Positions 50,845 through 59,800 of a stretch of DNA of 64,000 bases are shown piece by piece. The notes beneath the pieces are model-generated. The model made no database searches. It saw only the letters and a list, made by a program, of their open reading frames with translations, and was not told the origin of the DNA. Positions within the stretch are counted from its first letter, which is position 1. Every line of letters starts with the position of its first letter. Source of the DNA: Streptomyces sp. WP-1 (GTDB taxonomy: Bacteria > Actinomycetota > Actinomycetes > Streptomycetales > Streptomycetaceae); contig NZ_CP123923.1 of assembly GCF_030450125.1 (NCBI RefSeq), positions 2,294,001-2,358,000 of the forward strand, given 5' to 3'. The translations under genes and the position numbers were made by a program.

Positions 50845-51942
50845 TTGGAACAAACCCTCGACACCCCCACGCACCCCCTGGACACCACCACCGCCGTCGT
50901 CACCGGCATCGGCGCCTGCCTCCCGCCGCGCGTGGTCGACAACGACACCGTGATCGCGCGCGGCGGGCTGCGCACGGACGACACCTGGATCAGGGAGCGC
51001 ACCGGCATCGCGCGCCGGCGCCACGCGGACGCCGGGACCAGCACCGGGGACCTCGCCGTCGGCGCCGGACGGGCGGCCCTCGCCTCCGCCGGGGACCGGC
51101 GCCCCCAGATGCTGCTGCTGGCCACCGGCACGCCCGACCACCCCTGCCCGGCCACCGCGCCCGTCGTGGCGCACCGGCTCGGCCTGGACGGCATACCGGC
51201 CTTCGACCTCTCCGCGGTGTGCTCCGGCTTCCTGTACGCCCTGGCCATGGCGACCGCGCTGATCCGGTCCGGCACCTGCGCCGCGGTGCTGGTGATCGCC
51301 TCGGACACCTACACCACCATCGTCAACCCCCTCGACCGGGAGACCGCGCCGATCTTCGGGGACGGCGCGGGCGCGGTCCTCGTCACCGCGGGCCACGCCG
51401 ACGAACCCGGCGCCGTGGGCGCCCTCGACCTGGGCTCCGACGGCAGCGGCGGCGATCTCATCACCATCCCCTACGGCGGCTCCCGGCACCCCCGCCGCCT
51501 GCCCGGCAGCGACCCGGACGGGCACTACTTCCGGATGCGGGGCCGCGCGGTGTACGCGCACGCGGTCCGCCGGATGACCCGGTCCGCCGCCGCCGCGCTG
51601 CACGGGGCCGGCTGGGCGCCGGAGACCGTACGGGCCTTCGTCGGCCACCAGGCCAACCAGCGCATCCTGGACTCGGTCGCGGACCGGCTGGGCATCGCCC
51701 CCGCTTACCGGTTCGGCAACATCGCCGACCTCGGCAACACCGCCGCCGCCTCCGTCCCGCTGGTGCTGGCCGATCCCTCGGTGCACGCCCGCGTCGAACC
51801 GGGCGCACGCGCGCTGCTGACCGCCTTCGGCGGCGGACTCACCTGGGCCTCGGCCGCCCTCAACTGGCCCGATGTCACCCCCTTGTCGGAACAACCGCAC
51901 TTTGCCGACCACCCCTTCGCGTCTTCGAGGAGCGACTCGTGA
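50845..51942 (+). CDS. Beta-ketoacyl-ACP synthase III-like enzyme (second copy)
   Basis: A 365-residue KAS III with intact Cys126 (Ser-Ala-Val-Cys-Ser-Gly-Phe), His268 (Gly-His-Gln-Ala-Asn) and Asn298 (Gly-Asn-Thr-Ala-Ala-Ala-Ser). It is only moderately like the first copy. The start is TTG at 50845, since an in-frame stop lies three codons upstream; it is 10 bases after the SDR stop. Its stop overlaps the ACP start (GTGA). Two different KAS III enzymes in one operon suggest one for initiation and one for another acyl transfer. Confidence 0.9.
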   Translation: MEQTLDTPTHPLDTTTAVVTGIGACLPPRVVDNDTVIARGGLRTDDTWIRERTGIARRRHADAGTSTGDLAVGAGRAALASAGDRRPQMLLLATGTPDHPCPATAPVVAHRLGLDGIPAFDLSAVCSGFLYALAMATALIRSGTCAAVLVIASDTYTTIVNPLDRETAPIFGDGAGAVLVTAGHADEPGAVGALDLGSDGSGGDLITIPYGGSRHPRRLPGSDPDGHYFRMRGRAVYAHAVRRMTRSAAAALHGAGWAPETVRAFVGHQANQRILDSVADRLGIAPAYRFGNIADLGNTAAASVPLVLADPSVHARVEPGARALLTAFGGGLTWASAALNWPDVTPLSEQPHFADHPFASSRSDS

Positions 51943-52211
51943 ACCGTGTCTACGACCGTCTTGTGACCCTGCTGCACAACAAGTTCGAGGTCCCCGCCGA
52001 CCGCGTCGAGCCCACCGCCACCCTCGGCGAACTCGACCTGGACTCCCTTGCCGTGGTGGAGCTCTACGTCACCCTCCAGGAGGAGTGGGGCATCGCACTG
52101 GACGACTCGGCGGCGTCCGCGGAGCTGACCGTCGCCGAGGTGGCCGGCGCGGTGAGCGGACAACTGGGCCTGCCGGCCGAGCCGGTGCCGCACGACGGAA
52201 GCGGACGGTGA
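51939..52211 (+). CDS. Acyl carrier protein
   Basis: A 90-residue ACP. The phosphopantetheine serine is Ser36 in Leu-Asp-Leu-Asp-Ser-Leu-Ala-Val-Val-Glu-Leu. GAGGAG lies seven bases before the GTG. It is coupled by GTGA overlaps to the KAS III before it and the KAS II after it, so all three are probably made in fixed ratio. A phosphopantetheinyl transferase is not encoded in the window and must be supplied elsewhere. Confidence 0.93.
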   Translation: MNRVYDRLVTLLHNKFEVPADRVEPTATLGELDLDSLAVVELYVTLQEEWGIALDDSAASAELTVAEVAGAVSGQLGLPAEPVPHDGSGR

Positions 52212-53431
52212 GCGACCGGATCGCCGTCACCGGGCTCGGACTGGTGACCCCGGGCGGCATCGGAGCCGGCCCCACCTGGGAGAGCCTGTGCGCGGGCGGC
52301 TCGGCGGCACGCGCCGATCCCGCCCTGGACGGCGGCCCGGTGGCCATGTCGTGCCGCGTGCCCCCGCCGGCCGCGGGTCCGGGCCGGCTGTGGCGGTTCG
52401 ACCCCGCCACCCGCTTCCTGCTCACCGCCGCCCGGGAGGCCCTGGACAGCGCCGGTCTGGAACCGGCGGAGTGGGATGCGGCGCGGGTGGCGGTGGTCGT
52501 GGGCACGGCGGCGGGCGGGGTCGGCACGCTGGAGGCCCAGCACCGCAAGCTGCTCACCGCCGGTCACGGTGTCCTCTCCCCGATGACGCTGCCCGCGTTC
52601 CTGCCCAACATGGCGGCGGGCCAACTCGCCCTGGAACTGGGCACGACGGGCCCCTCGCTCCAGACCTCCACGGCCTGCGCCTCGGGCGCGACGGCCGCCG
52701 TCACGGCCTGCCTGCTGCTGGCCGCCGGCGCCTGTGACATCGCCGTGGCCGCCGGGACCGACGCCATGGTGACCCCGCTGTGCGCGTCCGCGTTCGCCAA
52801 ACTCGGCGCCCTGTCCCGCCGGGAGCACGAACCCGAACACGCCTCGCGCCCCTTCGACAAGGACCGCGACGGCTTCGTCCTGGGGGAGGGCTGCGGCGTC
52901 CTGATCCTGGAGCGTGAGCCGCACGCACGGGCTCGCGGGGCCGTGCCGACGGCGCTGCTCACCGGCCACGGCAGCACCAGTGACGCCCACCATCCCACGG
53001 CGCCGCACCCCGAGGGGGCGGGGCTGCGGGCGGCCACCAGGGCGGCCCTGGCGGGCGCGGGCGCGGGCCCCGGCGACGTCGACCACATCAACGCCCACGG
53101 GACGAGCACGCGCCTGAACGACGCGGTGGAGGCGGCCGTGATCAGAGACCTCTACGCCCGCAGGCCGCCCTCGGTCACCTCGGCGAAGGGCGCCCTGGGG
53201 CACACCATGGGAGCGGCGGGCGCCATCGAGGCCGCCGTCACCGTCCTGACCATCGCGCACGGGACCGTGCCTCCCACGGCGAACTTCGCCGTCCCCGACG
53301 ACACCACCGCCGGCCTGGACATCGTCACCCGCGCTCTCCGTGCCCAGTCCGTCCGCCTGGCCCTCAGCCACTCCCTGGGGTTCGGCGGCCACAACACGGT
53401 CCTCGCGTTCGCGGCGCCGTCGTACGCGTGA
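52208..53431 (+). CDS. Beta-ketoacyl-ACP synthase II-like enzyme
   Basis: A 407-residue KAS I/II. The catalytic Cys157 is in Ser-Thr-Ala-Cys-Ala-Ser-Gly, His297 in Asn-Ala-His-Gly-Thr-Ser-Thr, Lys327 and His332 in Lys-Gly-Ala-Leu-Gly-His-Thr. It elongates acyl chains on the ACP. There is no chain-length-factor partner, so it is a FabF-like rather than an aromatic-PKS enzyme. The order KAS III-ACP-KAS II recalls the RedP/RedQ/RedR set that makes the prodiginine alkyl chain. Last gene of the operon. Confidence 0.92.
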   Translation: MSDRIAVTGLGLVTPGGIGAGPTWESLCAGGSAARADPALDGGPVAMSCRVPPPAAGPGRLWRFDPATRFLLTAAREALDSAGLEPAEWDAARVAVVVGTAAGGVGTLEAQHRKLLTAGHGVLSPMTLPAFLPNMAAGQLALELGTTGPSLQTSTACASGATAAVTACLLLAAGACDIAVAAGTDAMVTPLCASAFAKLGALSRREHEPEHASRPFDKDRDGFVLGEGCGVLILEREPHARARGAVPTALLTGHGSTSDAHHPTAPHPEGAGLRAATRAALAGAGAGPGDVDHINAHGTSTRLNDAVEAAVIRDLYARRPPSVTSAKGALGHTMGAAGAIEAAVTVLTIAHGTVPPTANFAVPDDTTAGLDIVTRALRAQSVRLALSHSLGFGGHNTVLAFAAPSYA

Positions 53432-53559
53432 CAAGGAAGGACATGGAACACAGGCACTCCAAGAGACCGTCAACTACGTGAACCCGGTACCCCGCTCCTG
53501 AGAGTGGGCCCCGCCCGGGACCGCTTGCCAGGACCGCGTTCCGTCCTACGGTCTGACGC

Positions 53560-54564
53560 ATGGCCGAAACCGGAGCTTCCCCACTCCCCTGCACGCCCCC
53601 GGCGCGCTCCCCGCTCTTCAGCGCCGAGCAGTTCATGTGGCTCACCGCGCGCGTGCTGGAGCAGCGCCTTTTCGCGTACCACTTCCTGCGCGGCGCCCCG
53701 GACGCGGTGGAGGCGGCGCTGGACGCCTATCGCAACGAGGACGGCGGGTACGGGCACGCCCTGGAGCCCGATCTGCGCGGGCCCGTGAGCCAGCCCCTGC
53801 ACACCGCCCACGCGCTGCGGGTCCTGGACGCCGTCGGGCGGTGCGGCGGGCAGCGCGTGGAGCGGGTGTGCCGCTATCTGACCTCCGTGTCGACGGCGGA
53901 CGGCGCGCTGCCGGCGGTCCATCCGAGCGGGCGCGGGTATCCGGCGGCGCCGTTCGTCCAGGGCGCTCCCACGGGCTCGGACACGCCCGCCCACGCCGGC
54001 TCCCGCGGCTCGCTGCCCGCCACCGGCCCGGTGGTGGGGCTGCTGCACCGCAACGAGGTGTGGCACGCCTGGCTGTTCCGGGCCACCGACTTCTGCTGGC
54101 AGGCCGTGGCGAACCTGGAGAATCCGCGTCCTCACGAGGTGCTGGCCGCCGTGGCCTTCCTGGACTCCGTTCCCGACCGCCCGCGCGCGGAGGCCGCCGC
54201 GGACCGGCTCGGCCGCCTGGTGCGCGCACAGCGGCTCGCGGCGCTGGACCCGGCTCGCCCGGTGGTGCCCGGCCAGGCCGCGGGAGAGCGCCGTGTTCCC
54301 CAGCAGGCGGCGCACCGGGGCGAACCGGGGCCGCGCCACTTCCCGCACGATTTCGCCAGGAGCCCCGCCTCGCTCGCGCGCGCCTGGTTCACCGACGACG
54401 AGATGGCCCGCTCCCTCGACCACCTGGCCGCCGGGCAGCAGGAGGACGGCGGCTGGCCGCTCCGCCGCCGTCCCTGGGCAGCGGTCCCCGCGTTCGAGAC
54501 ACGCGCCATGGTGACGATCGAGGCGCTGTGCACCTTGCGGGCGTACGGCCGCTTCGTGGGCTGA
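53560..54564 (+). CDS. Alpha/alpha-toroid repeat protein (prenyltransferase/squalene cyclase-like)
   Basis: A 334-residue protein with repeats seen in terpenoid cyclases and prenyltransferases: Tyr-Arg-Asn-Glu-Asp-Gly-Gly-Tyr-Gly-His near residue 60 and Gln-Glu-Asp-Gly-Gly-Trp-Pro-Leu near 293 (a QW-type motif). There is no Asp-x-Asp-Asp-Thr-Ala of squalene cyclases and no Asp-Asp-x-x-Asp, so it is probably not an active cyclase. It is 128 bases after the acyl operon on the same strand; from memory a homologue sits next to azlCD in other Streptomyces, so it may belong to the core rather than the cluster. Confidence 0.75.
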   Translation: MAETGASPLPCTPPARSPLFSAEQFMWLTARVLEQRLFAYHFLRGAPDAVEAALDAYRNEDGGYGHALEPDLRGPVSQPLHTAHALRVLDAVGRCGGQRVERVCRYLTSVSTADGALPAVHPSGRGYPAAPFVQGAPTGSDTPAHAGSRGSLPATGPVVGLLHRNEVWHAWLFRATDFCWQAVANLENPRPHEVLAAVAFLDSVPDRPRAEAAADRLGRLVRAQRLAALDPARPVVPGQAAGERRVPQQAAHRGEPGPRHFPHDFARSPASLARAWFTDDEMARSLDHLAAGQQEDGGWPLRRRPWAAVPAFETRAMVTIEALCTLRAYGRFVG

Positions 54565-54602
54565 TCCGGCTCGAACCCGGCGCCGGGCCCTGGTGCCGAC
54601 CC

Positions 54603-54750
54603 GTCCCGGTGCCGAGTCCGTCCCGGTGCCGAGTCCGGTCCGGTGCCGGGTACGACCTGGTGCCGGGTACGACCTGCTGTGCCGGTCCGGGCTCGGTGTC
54701 GGTGTCGGTCCGGACCCGATGGCGGTTCGAACCCGATGGCGGTACGACCG
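54603..54750. repeat. 17-bp-period tandem repeats
   Basis: Three tandem pairs, all with a 17-bp unit: 54603-54619/54620-54636 (exact, GTCCCGGTGCCGAGTCC), 54642-54658/54659-54675 (exact, GGTGCCGGGTACGACCT) and 54718-54734/54735-54750 (near-exact). They fill the gap between two convergent genes and reach the last codons of azlD. Confidence 0.9.
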
Positions 54751-54751
54751 C

Positions 54752-55060
54752 TCAGCCGCCGAGGGCCCGGACGCCCGCCGTCACCAGGACGGCCGCGCCG
54801 ACGACCACCAGGAACGGCGCCCGCAGCACCAGGGCCACGGCCGCCGCCCCGAGCCCCGCGGCCCTGGCGTCCAGCATCAGCGTGTGCCCCTGGGCGAACG
54901 TCTGCTGTGCGGTGAGCGCGGCGAGGAGGGCGACGGGCAGCAGCGCGGCGAGCCGCCGTACGACGGGCCGCTCGATGACATGCGCCGGTACCAGCAGGCC
55001 GGCGAGCTTGACGGCGTAGCAGCCGAGCACGGTCAGACCGATCGCGATCCAGGTGTTCAC
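54752..55060 (-). CDS. azlD: AzlD-type branched-chain amino-acid export subunit
   Basis: A 102-residue membrane protein with four hydrophobic helices and the family's Pro-Val-Ala-Leu-Leu-Ala-Ala-Leu motif. AzlD works with AzlC to export branched-chain amino acids. It overlaps the azlC stop by four bases (GTGA). Confidence 0.92.
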   Translation of the reverse strand: MNTWIAIGLTVLGCYAVKLAGLLVPAHVIERPVVRRLAALLPVALLAALTAQQTFAQGHTLMLDARAAGLGAAAVALVLRAPFLVVVGAAVLVTAGVRALGG

Positions 55061-55836
55061 CGGCCCTCCTCCATGGCGTTGTCCCGCGAGATCGCGTCCC
55101 GGTCCTGTGGGTCACGGGGTCCGCGCCGCCCCGACACGAACAGGGCGAGCGGCGCGGCCAGCGCCGCCACCAGGACCGGCACACCGGCCGGGAGTACGGG
55201 CAGCAGGCCGAGCCCCAGCAGCACCGCGAGGCCCGCGACCGCCCGCTCGGCGGCCGTCCTCAGCATCGGCGCGAGCAGGGCCAGGAACACCGCGGGACCG
55301 GCCGCGTCCAGCCCCCAGGCGCGCGTGTCGCCGATGGCCTTGGCGCCCAGGGCGCCCAGCAGGGTGGTGAGGTTCCACAGCACGTAGAGGCTGACTCCGG
55401 TGACCGTGAAGCCGATCCGCGCGGCGCGCCGGGTGGGCTGCGCCAGGGTGACCGCCGTCGTCTCGTCGATCACCCACTGGGCGGCGAGGGGCCGCACCGC
55501 GCGCGGGAGGGCGAGGAGCTGGGAAAGACGCAGCCCGTAGAAGGCGTTGCGTACGCCGAGGAAGAAGGCCCCGGCCGCGGCGGTGTACGGGTTGCCCCCG
55601 GCGGCCAGCGCTCCGACCAGGGCGAACTGGGAGGCGCCGGTGAACACCAGAAGGCTGAGCGCGCAGGTCTGGAGAAGCCCGAGCCCGCCGCCGGCCGAGG
55701 TCACCCCGAAGGCGAATCCGGACAGTCCCACGGCGACGCCGACCCCGAGGGCGTCCCGTACGACCGCCGCGTCGGGCTTGGCCGCGCCGTCCGGCCCGTC
55801 CGCCCTGTCCACTGATGCTGTCTGCTGGTGTGTCAC
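55057..55836 (-). CDS. azlC: AzlC-type branched-chain amino-acid exporter
   Basis: A 259-residue membrane protein with several helices. The family block Gly-Ala-Ser-Gln-Phe-Ala-Leu-Val-Gly and Asn-Ala-Phe-Tyr-Gly-Leu-Arg-Leu-Ser is visible. The GTG at 55836 starts 23 bases after the araC-type regulator gene, so the three genes form an operon. Confidence 0.93.
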   Translation of the reverse strand: MTHQQTASVDRADGPDGAAKPDAAVVRDALGVGVAVGLSGFAFGVTSAGGGLGLLQTCALSLLVFTGASQFALVGALAAGGNPYTAAAGAFFLGVRNAFYGLRLSQLLALPRAVRPLAAQWVIDETTAVTLAQPTRRAARIGFTVTGVSLYVLWNLTTLLGALGAKAIGDTRAWGLDAAGPAVFLALLAPMLRTAAERAVAGLAVLLGLGLLPVLPAGVPVLVAALAAPLALFVSGRRGPRDPQDRDAISRDNAMEEGR

Positions 55837-55859
55837 GCACGGGACGCTACGGGCGAACG

Positions 55860-56783
55860 TCAGTCCGAGTCTTGTACATTCTTGCGCCCCGGTGCGTCTG
55901 GGCGTCCGCGTACGCCGTTGCGCTCCCGCTGATAGGCGCCCGGGGGCACGCCGACGATGCGGGCGAAGTGGCGGTTGAGGTGCGGCTGGTCGGTGAAGCC
56001 CACGGCGACGGCCGCCTCGGCGGGCCGGGTGCCGGTGTCCAGGAGGAGCCGCGCGCGGCGCACCCGGGCGTCGGTCAGCCAGGCGTGCGGTGGCATGCCA
56101 TAGCTGTCGCGGAAGGCCCGCAGCAGCGCGAACGGGCTGGTCCCGAGGTCGGTGGCGAGCCGCTCCAGGGTCGGCGGCTCGGCCATGCGCTCCTCCAGCA
56201 CGGCCCGCGCGCGGGCCGCGATCCGGGCCCCGGCCGTGCGCGGCCGCCGTTCGGGCAGCGTGCCGCCGTTCAGCCGGAGCAGCCGTGTCACGGCGACCCG
56301 GAGCAGGGTGTCGGCGGCCAGCGCGTTGCCCTCCTCGGCGGCGCGGAGCACCTCGTGGACGAGGCGGACGGTGGCGGGGTCGTCGAGGACCGGGCTGATG
56401 AAGCCGGGGGCGCCGCGCAGGGTGCTGGTCTCCGCCGCTATCGCCGCCACCACCTCGGGCGCGGGGTAGACCGCGCCGTACCGCCAGCCCTCCGGTACCC
56501 CGGCCCGGCCGGTGTGCGGGGTGTCCGGGTTGACCAGCGCGAGGGCCCCCGCGCCCGCGGAGACGTCGGAGCCGCCGTGGTGGAACACCTCGACGCCGTC
56601 GGCGATGGCGGCGATCACGAAGTTCTCGTGGGTGTGCCGGACGAAGGTCTTGTGGACGTAGCGGGCGCGCAGCAGATCGACGCCGGGCAGTTCCTCGTAG
56701 CGCCAGTGCCGCGCCCGCTCCACCGCCCGTCCCGCCCGGTCGCGGGGCGGGCGGTCGTCCTGCCGTCCAGCCGTGCCTGCCAT
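55860..56783 (-). CDS. AraC-family regulator of azlCD
   Basis: About 307 residues. The N-terminal cupin-like ligand domain (His-Thr-His-Glu-Asn-Phe-Val-Ile, Gly-Ala-Leu-Ala-Leu-Val-Asn-Pro-Asp) is followed by a double helix-turn-helix (Leu-Ala-Thr-Asp-Leu-Gly-Thr-Ser-Pro-Phe, Ala-Val-Gly-Phe-Thr-Asp-Gln-Pro-His-Leu-Asn-Arg-His-Phe). Starts at 56783 or 56846 are both possible and neither has a good ribosome binding site. Gene order suggests control of azlCD, perhaps by an amino acid. It is divergent from lhr. Confidence 0.88.
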   Translation of the reverse strand: MAGTAGRQDDRPPRDRAGRAVERARHWRYEELPGVDLLRARYVHKTFVRHTHENFVIAAIADGVEVFHHGGSDVSAGAGALALVNPDTPHTGRAGVPEGWRYGAVYPAPEVVAAIAAETSTLRGAPGFISPVLDDPATVRLVHEVLRAAEEGNALAADTLLRVAVTRLLRLNGGTLPERRPRTAGARIAARARAVLEERMAEPPTLERLATDLGTSPFALLRAFRDSYGMPPHAWLTDARVRRARLLLDTGTRPAEAAVAVGFTDQPHLNRHFARIVGVPPGAYQRERNGVRGRPDAPGRKNVQDSD

Positions 56784-56893
56784 GGGCCCATTGTCCGCCG
56801 CGCCGGTCGCGTCCCGCCCCTCGCCCATCCCCCGACGGCGAGGCATTTGCGCAGGTCAGCACGATTGTCAGTGGTCGGGTGCAGGATGGACGC

Positions 56894-59800
56894 ATGGTCA
56901 GCTCCGCGCATCGGGCCCTCGACGGCTTCTCCCCCGCGACCCGCGACTGGTTCACGGGGGCGTTCTCCGCGCCCACCGCGGCCCAGGCGGGCGCGTGGGG
57001 GGCCATCCAGGCGGGCTCGGACGTGCTCGTGGTCGCGCCGACCGGTTCCGGCAAGACACTGGCCGCGTTCCTCGCCGCCCTGGACCAGCTGGCCGCGGCC
57101 CCGCCCCCGGCCGACCCGAGGAAGCGCTGCCGGGTGCTGTACGTCTCGCCGCTGAAGGCCCTCGCGGTCGACGTCGAGCGCAATCTGCGCAGCCCGCTGA
57201 CCGGCATCCGCCAGGAGTCGGTGCGCCTCGGCCTGCCGGAACCCGAGATCAAGGTCGGCATCCGCTCCGGCGACACCCCGGCCGCCGAGCGCCGCGCGCT
57301 GTCCACACGGCCGCCGGACATCCTGATCACCACCCCCGAGTCGCTCTTCCTGATGCTGACCTCGGCCACCCGCGACGCGCTCACGGGCGTGGAGACGGTG
57401 ATCCTCGACGAGGTCCACGCGGTCGCGGGCACCAAGCGCGGCGCACATCTCGCGCTCACCCTGGAGCGCCTGGACGAACTGCTCCCCAAGCCGGCCCGCC
57501 GGATCGGCCTGTCGGCGACCGTGCGCCCGGTGGACGAGATCGCCCGCTATCTCTCGCCGCGCCGCAAGGTGGAGATCGTCCAGCCGGAGTCCGGCAAGGA
57601 GTTCGACCTCTCGGTGGTCGTGCCGATCGAGGACATGGGCGAGCTGGGCGGCTCCCCGGCCACCGACGCGGCCGACGGCGGGGAACGGCCGTCGATCTGG
57701 CCGCATGTGGAGGAGCGGATCGCCGACCTGGTCCAGGCGCACCGCTCCACCATCGTCTTCGCCAACTCCCGCCGCCTGGCCGAGCGCCTGTGCAACCGGC
57801 TCAACGAGATCGCGTACGAGCGCGCGACGGGCGAGCCGCTGGCGGAGCACCACTCCCCCGCCCAGCTGATGGGCGGCTCGGGCGCGGCCCAGGGCGCGCC
57901 CCCGGTGATCGCCCGGGCGCACCACGGCTCGGTGTCCAAGGAGCAGCGCGCGCTGGTCGAGGAGGACCTGAAGGCGGGCCGGCTGCCCGCCGTGGTCGCC
58001 ACGTCCAGCCTGGAGCTGGGCATCGACATGGGCGCCGTCGATCTCGTCGTCCAGGTGGAGTCGCCGCCCTCGGTGGCCTCCGGCCTCCAGCGTGTCGGCC
58101 GCGCCGGGCACCAGGTGGGCGCCGTCTCCACCGGTGTGGTCTTCCCCAAGTACCGGGGCGATCTGGTGCAGGCGGCCGTGGTGACCGAGCGGATGCGTTC
58201 GGGCGCCATCGAGTCCCTGCGGGTGCCCGCGAACCCGCTGGACGTGCTCGCCCAGCAGCTCGTCGCCATGACGGCCCTGGACACCTGGCAGTTCGACGAC
58301 CTGCTCGCCATGGTCCGCCGCGCGGCCCCCTTCGCCTCGCTCCCGGAGTCGGCGTTCACCGCGGTCCTCGACATGCTCGCGGGCCGCTACCCCTCGGACG
58401 CGTTCGCGGAACTGCGCCCCCGGGTGGTGTGGGACCGCGTGGCCGGCACCGTCACCGGCCGCCCCGGCGCCCAGCGGCTGGCCGTCACCTCCGGCGGCAC
58501 CATCCCGGACCGCGGCCTGTTCGGGGTCTTCCTCGCCGGCAGCGACCCCAAGAAGGGCGGCGGCCGGGTCGGCGAGTTGGACGAGGAGATGGTCTACGAG
58601 TCCCGCGTGGGCGACGTCTTCACCCTGGGCACGAGTACCTGGCGCATCGAGGACATCACCCGCGACCGGGTCCTGGTCTCCCCCGCCCCCGGCATGCCGG
58701 GCCGGCTGCCGTTCTGGAAGGGCGACCAGCTGGGCCGCCCGCTCGAACTGGGCCGCGCGGTGGGCGCGTTCCTGCGCGAGGTCGGCTCGCTGTCCGAGGA
58801 CGACGCCCGGCTGCGGCTGCTCACCGCGGGCCTGGACGCGTGGGCGGCGGACAACGTACTGGCGTATCTGCGGGAGCAGCGCGAGGCCTGCGGCCATGTC
58901 CCGGACGACCGTACGATCGTCGTGGAGCGCTTCCGGGACGAACTGGGCGACTGGCGGGTCGTCGTCCACTCCCCCTTCGGCGCCCAGGTGCACGCCCCCT
59001 GGGCGCTCGCGCTCGGCGCCCGGCTGTCCGAGCGGTACGGCATGGACGCCCAGGTGATGCACGCGGACGACGGCATCGTGCTGCGCCTGCCCGACGCCGA
59101 CCTGATGAGCCTGGACCTGCTCGACCAGGAGCCCATGAAGCCGGGCGCGCCCTTCCCCGCGGACGGCGAGCAGCCGCCCGTGGGCGCGGCGGACGTCGCC
59201 TTCGACAAGGGCGAGGTCGACCAGGTGGTCACCGAACAGGTCGGCGGCTCGGCCCTGTTCGCCTCCCGGTTCCGGGAATGCGCCGCGCGCGCCCTGCTGC
59301 TGCCGCGCCGCAGCCCCGGCAAGCGCACCCCGCTGTGGCAGCAACGCCAGCGCGCCTCCCAACTGCTCCAGGTGGCGAGCGAGTTCGGCTCGTTCCCGAT
59401 CGTCCTGGAGGCCGTCCGCGAATGCCTCCAGGACGTCTTCGACGTACCGGGCCTGGCCGAACTGATGGGCGACATCGAGTCCCGCAAGGTCCGCCTGGTC
59501 GAGGTCACCACCCCGGAGCCGTCCCCCTTCGCCCGTTCCCTCCTGTTCGGGTATGTCGCCCAGTTCCTGTACGAGGGCGATTCCCCGCTGGCCGAGCGCC
59601 GGGCCGCCGCGCTCTCCCTGGACTCCCATCTGCTGGCCGAACTGCTCGGACAGGCCGAGCTGCGCGAGCTGCTGGACGCCGAGGTGCTGACCGAGCTGGA
59701 GCGCGAACTCCAGTGGCTCACCGAGGACCGCCGGATCAAGGACGTGGAGGGCGTCGCCGATGTGCTGCGGCTGCTCGGCCCGCTCACCGAGGCCGAGTTG

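Noticed and set aside
45897..53431. Aromatic (minimal PKS) type II polyketide cluster
   Set aside because: There is no chain-length factor, cyclase or aromatase; the KAS II is FabF-like and works without such a partner.
53560..54564. Terpene cyclase completing the acyl cluster
   Set aside because: Only QW-like repeats are present; the acidic catalytic motifs of cyclases and prenyltransferases are absent.
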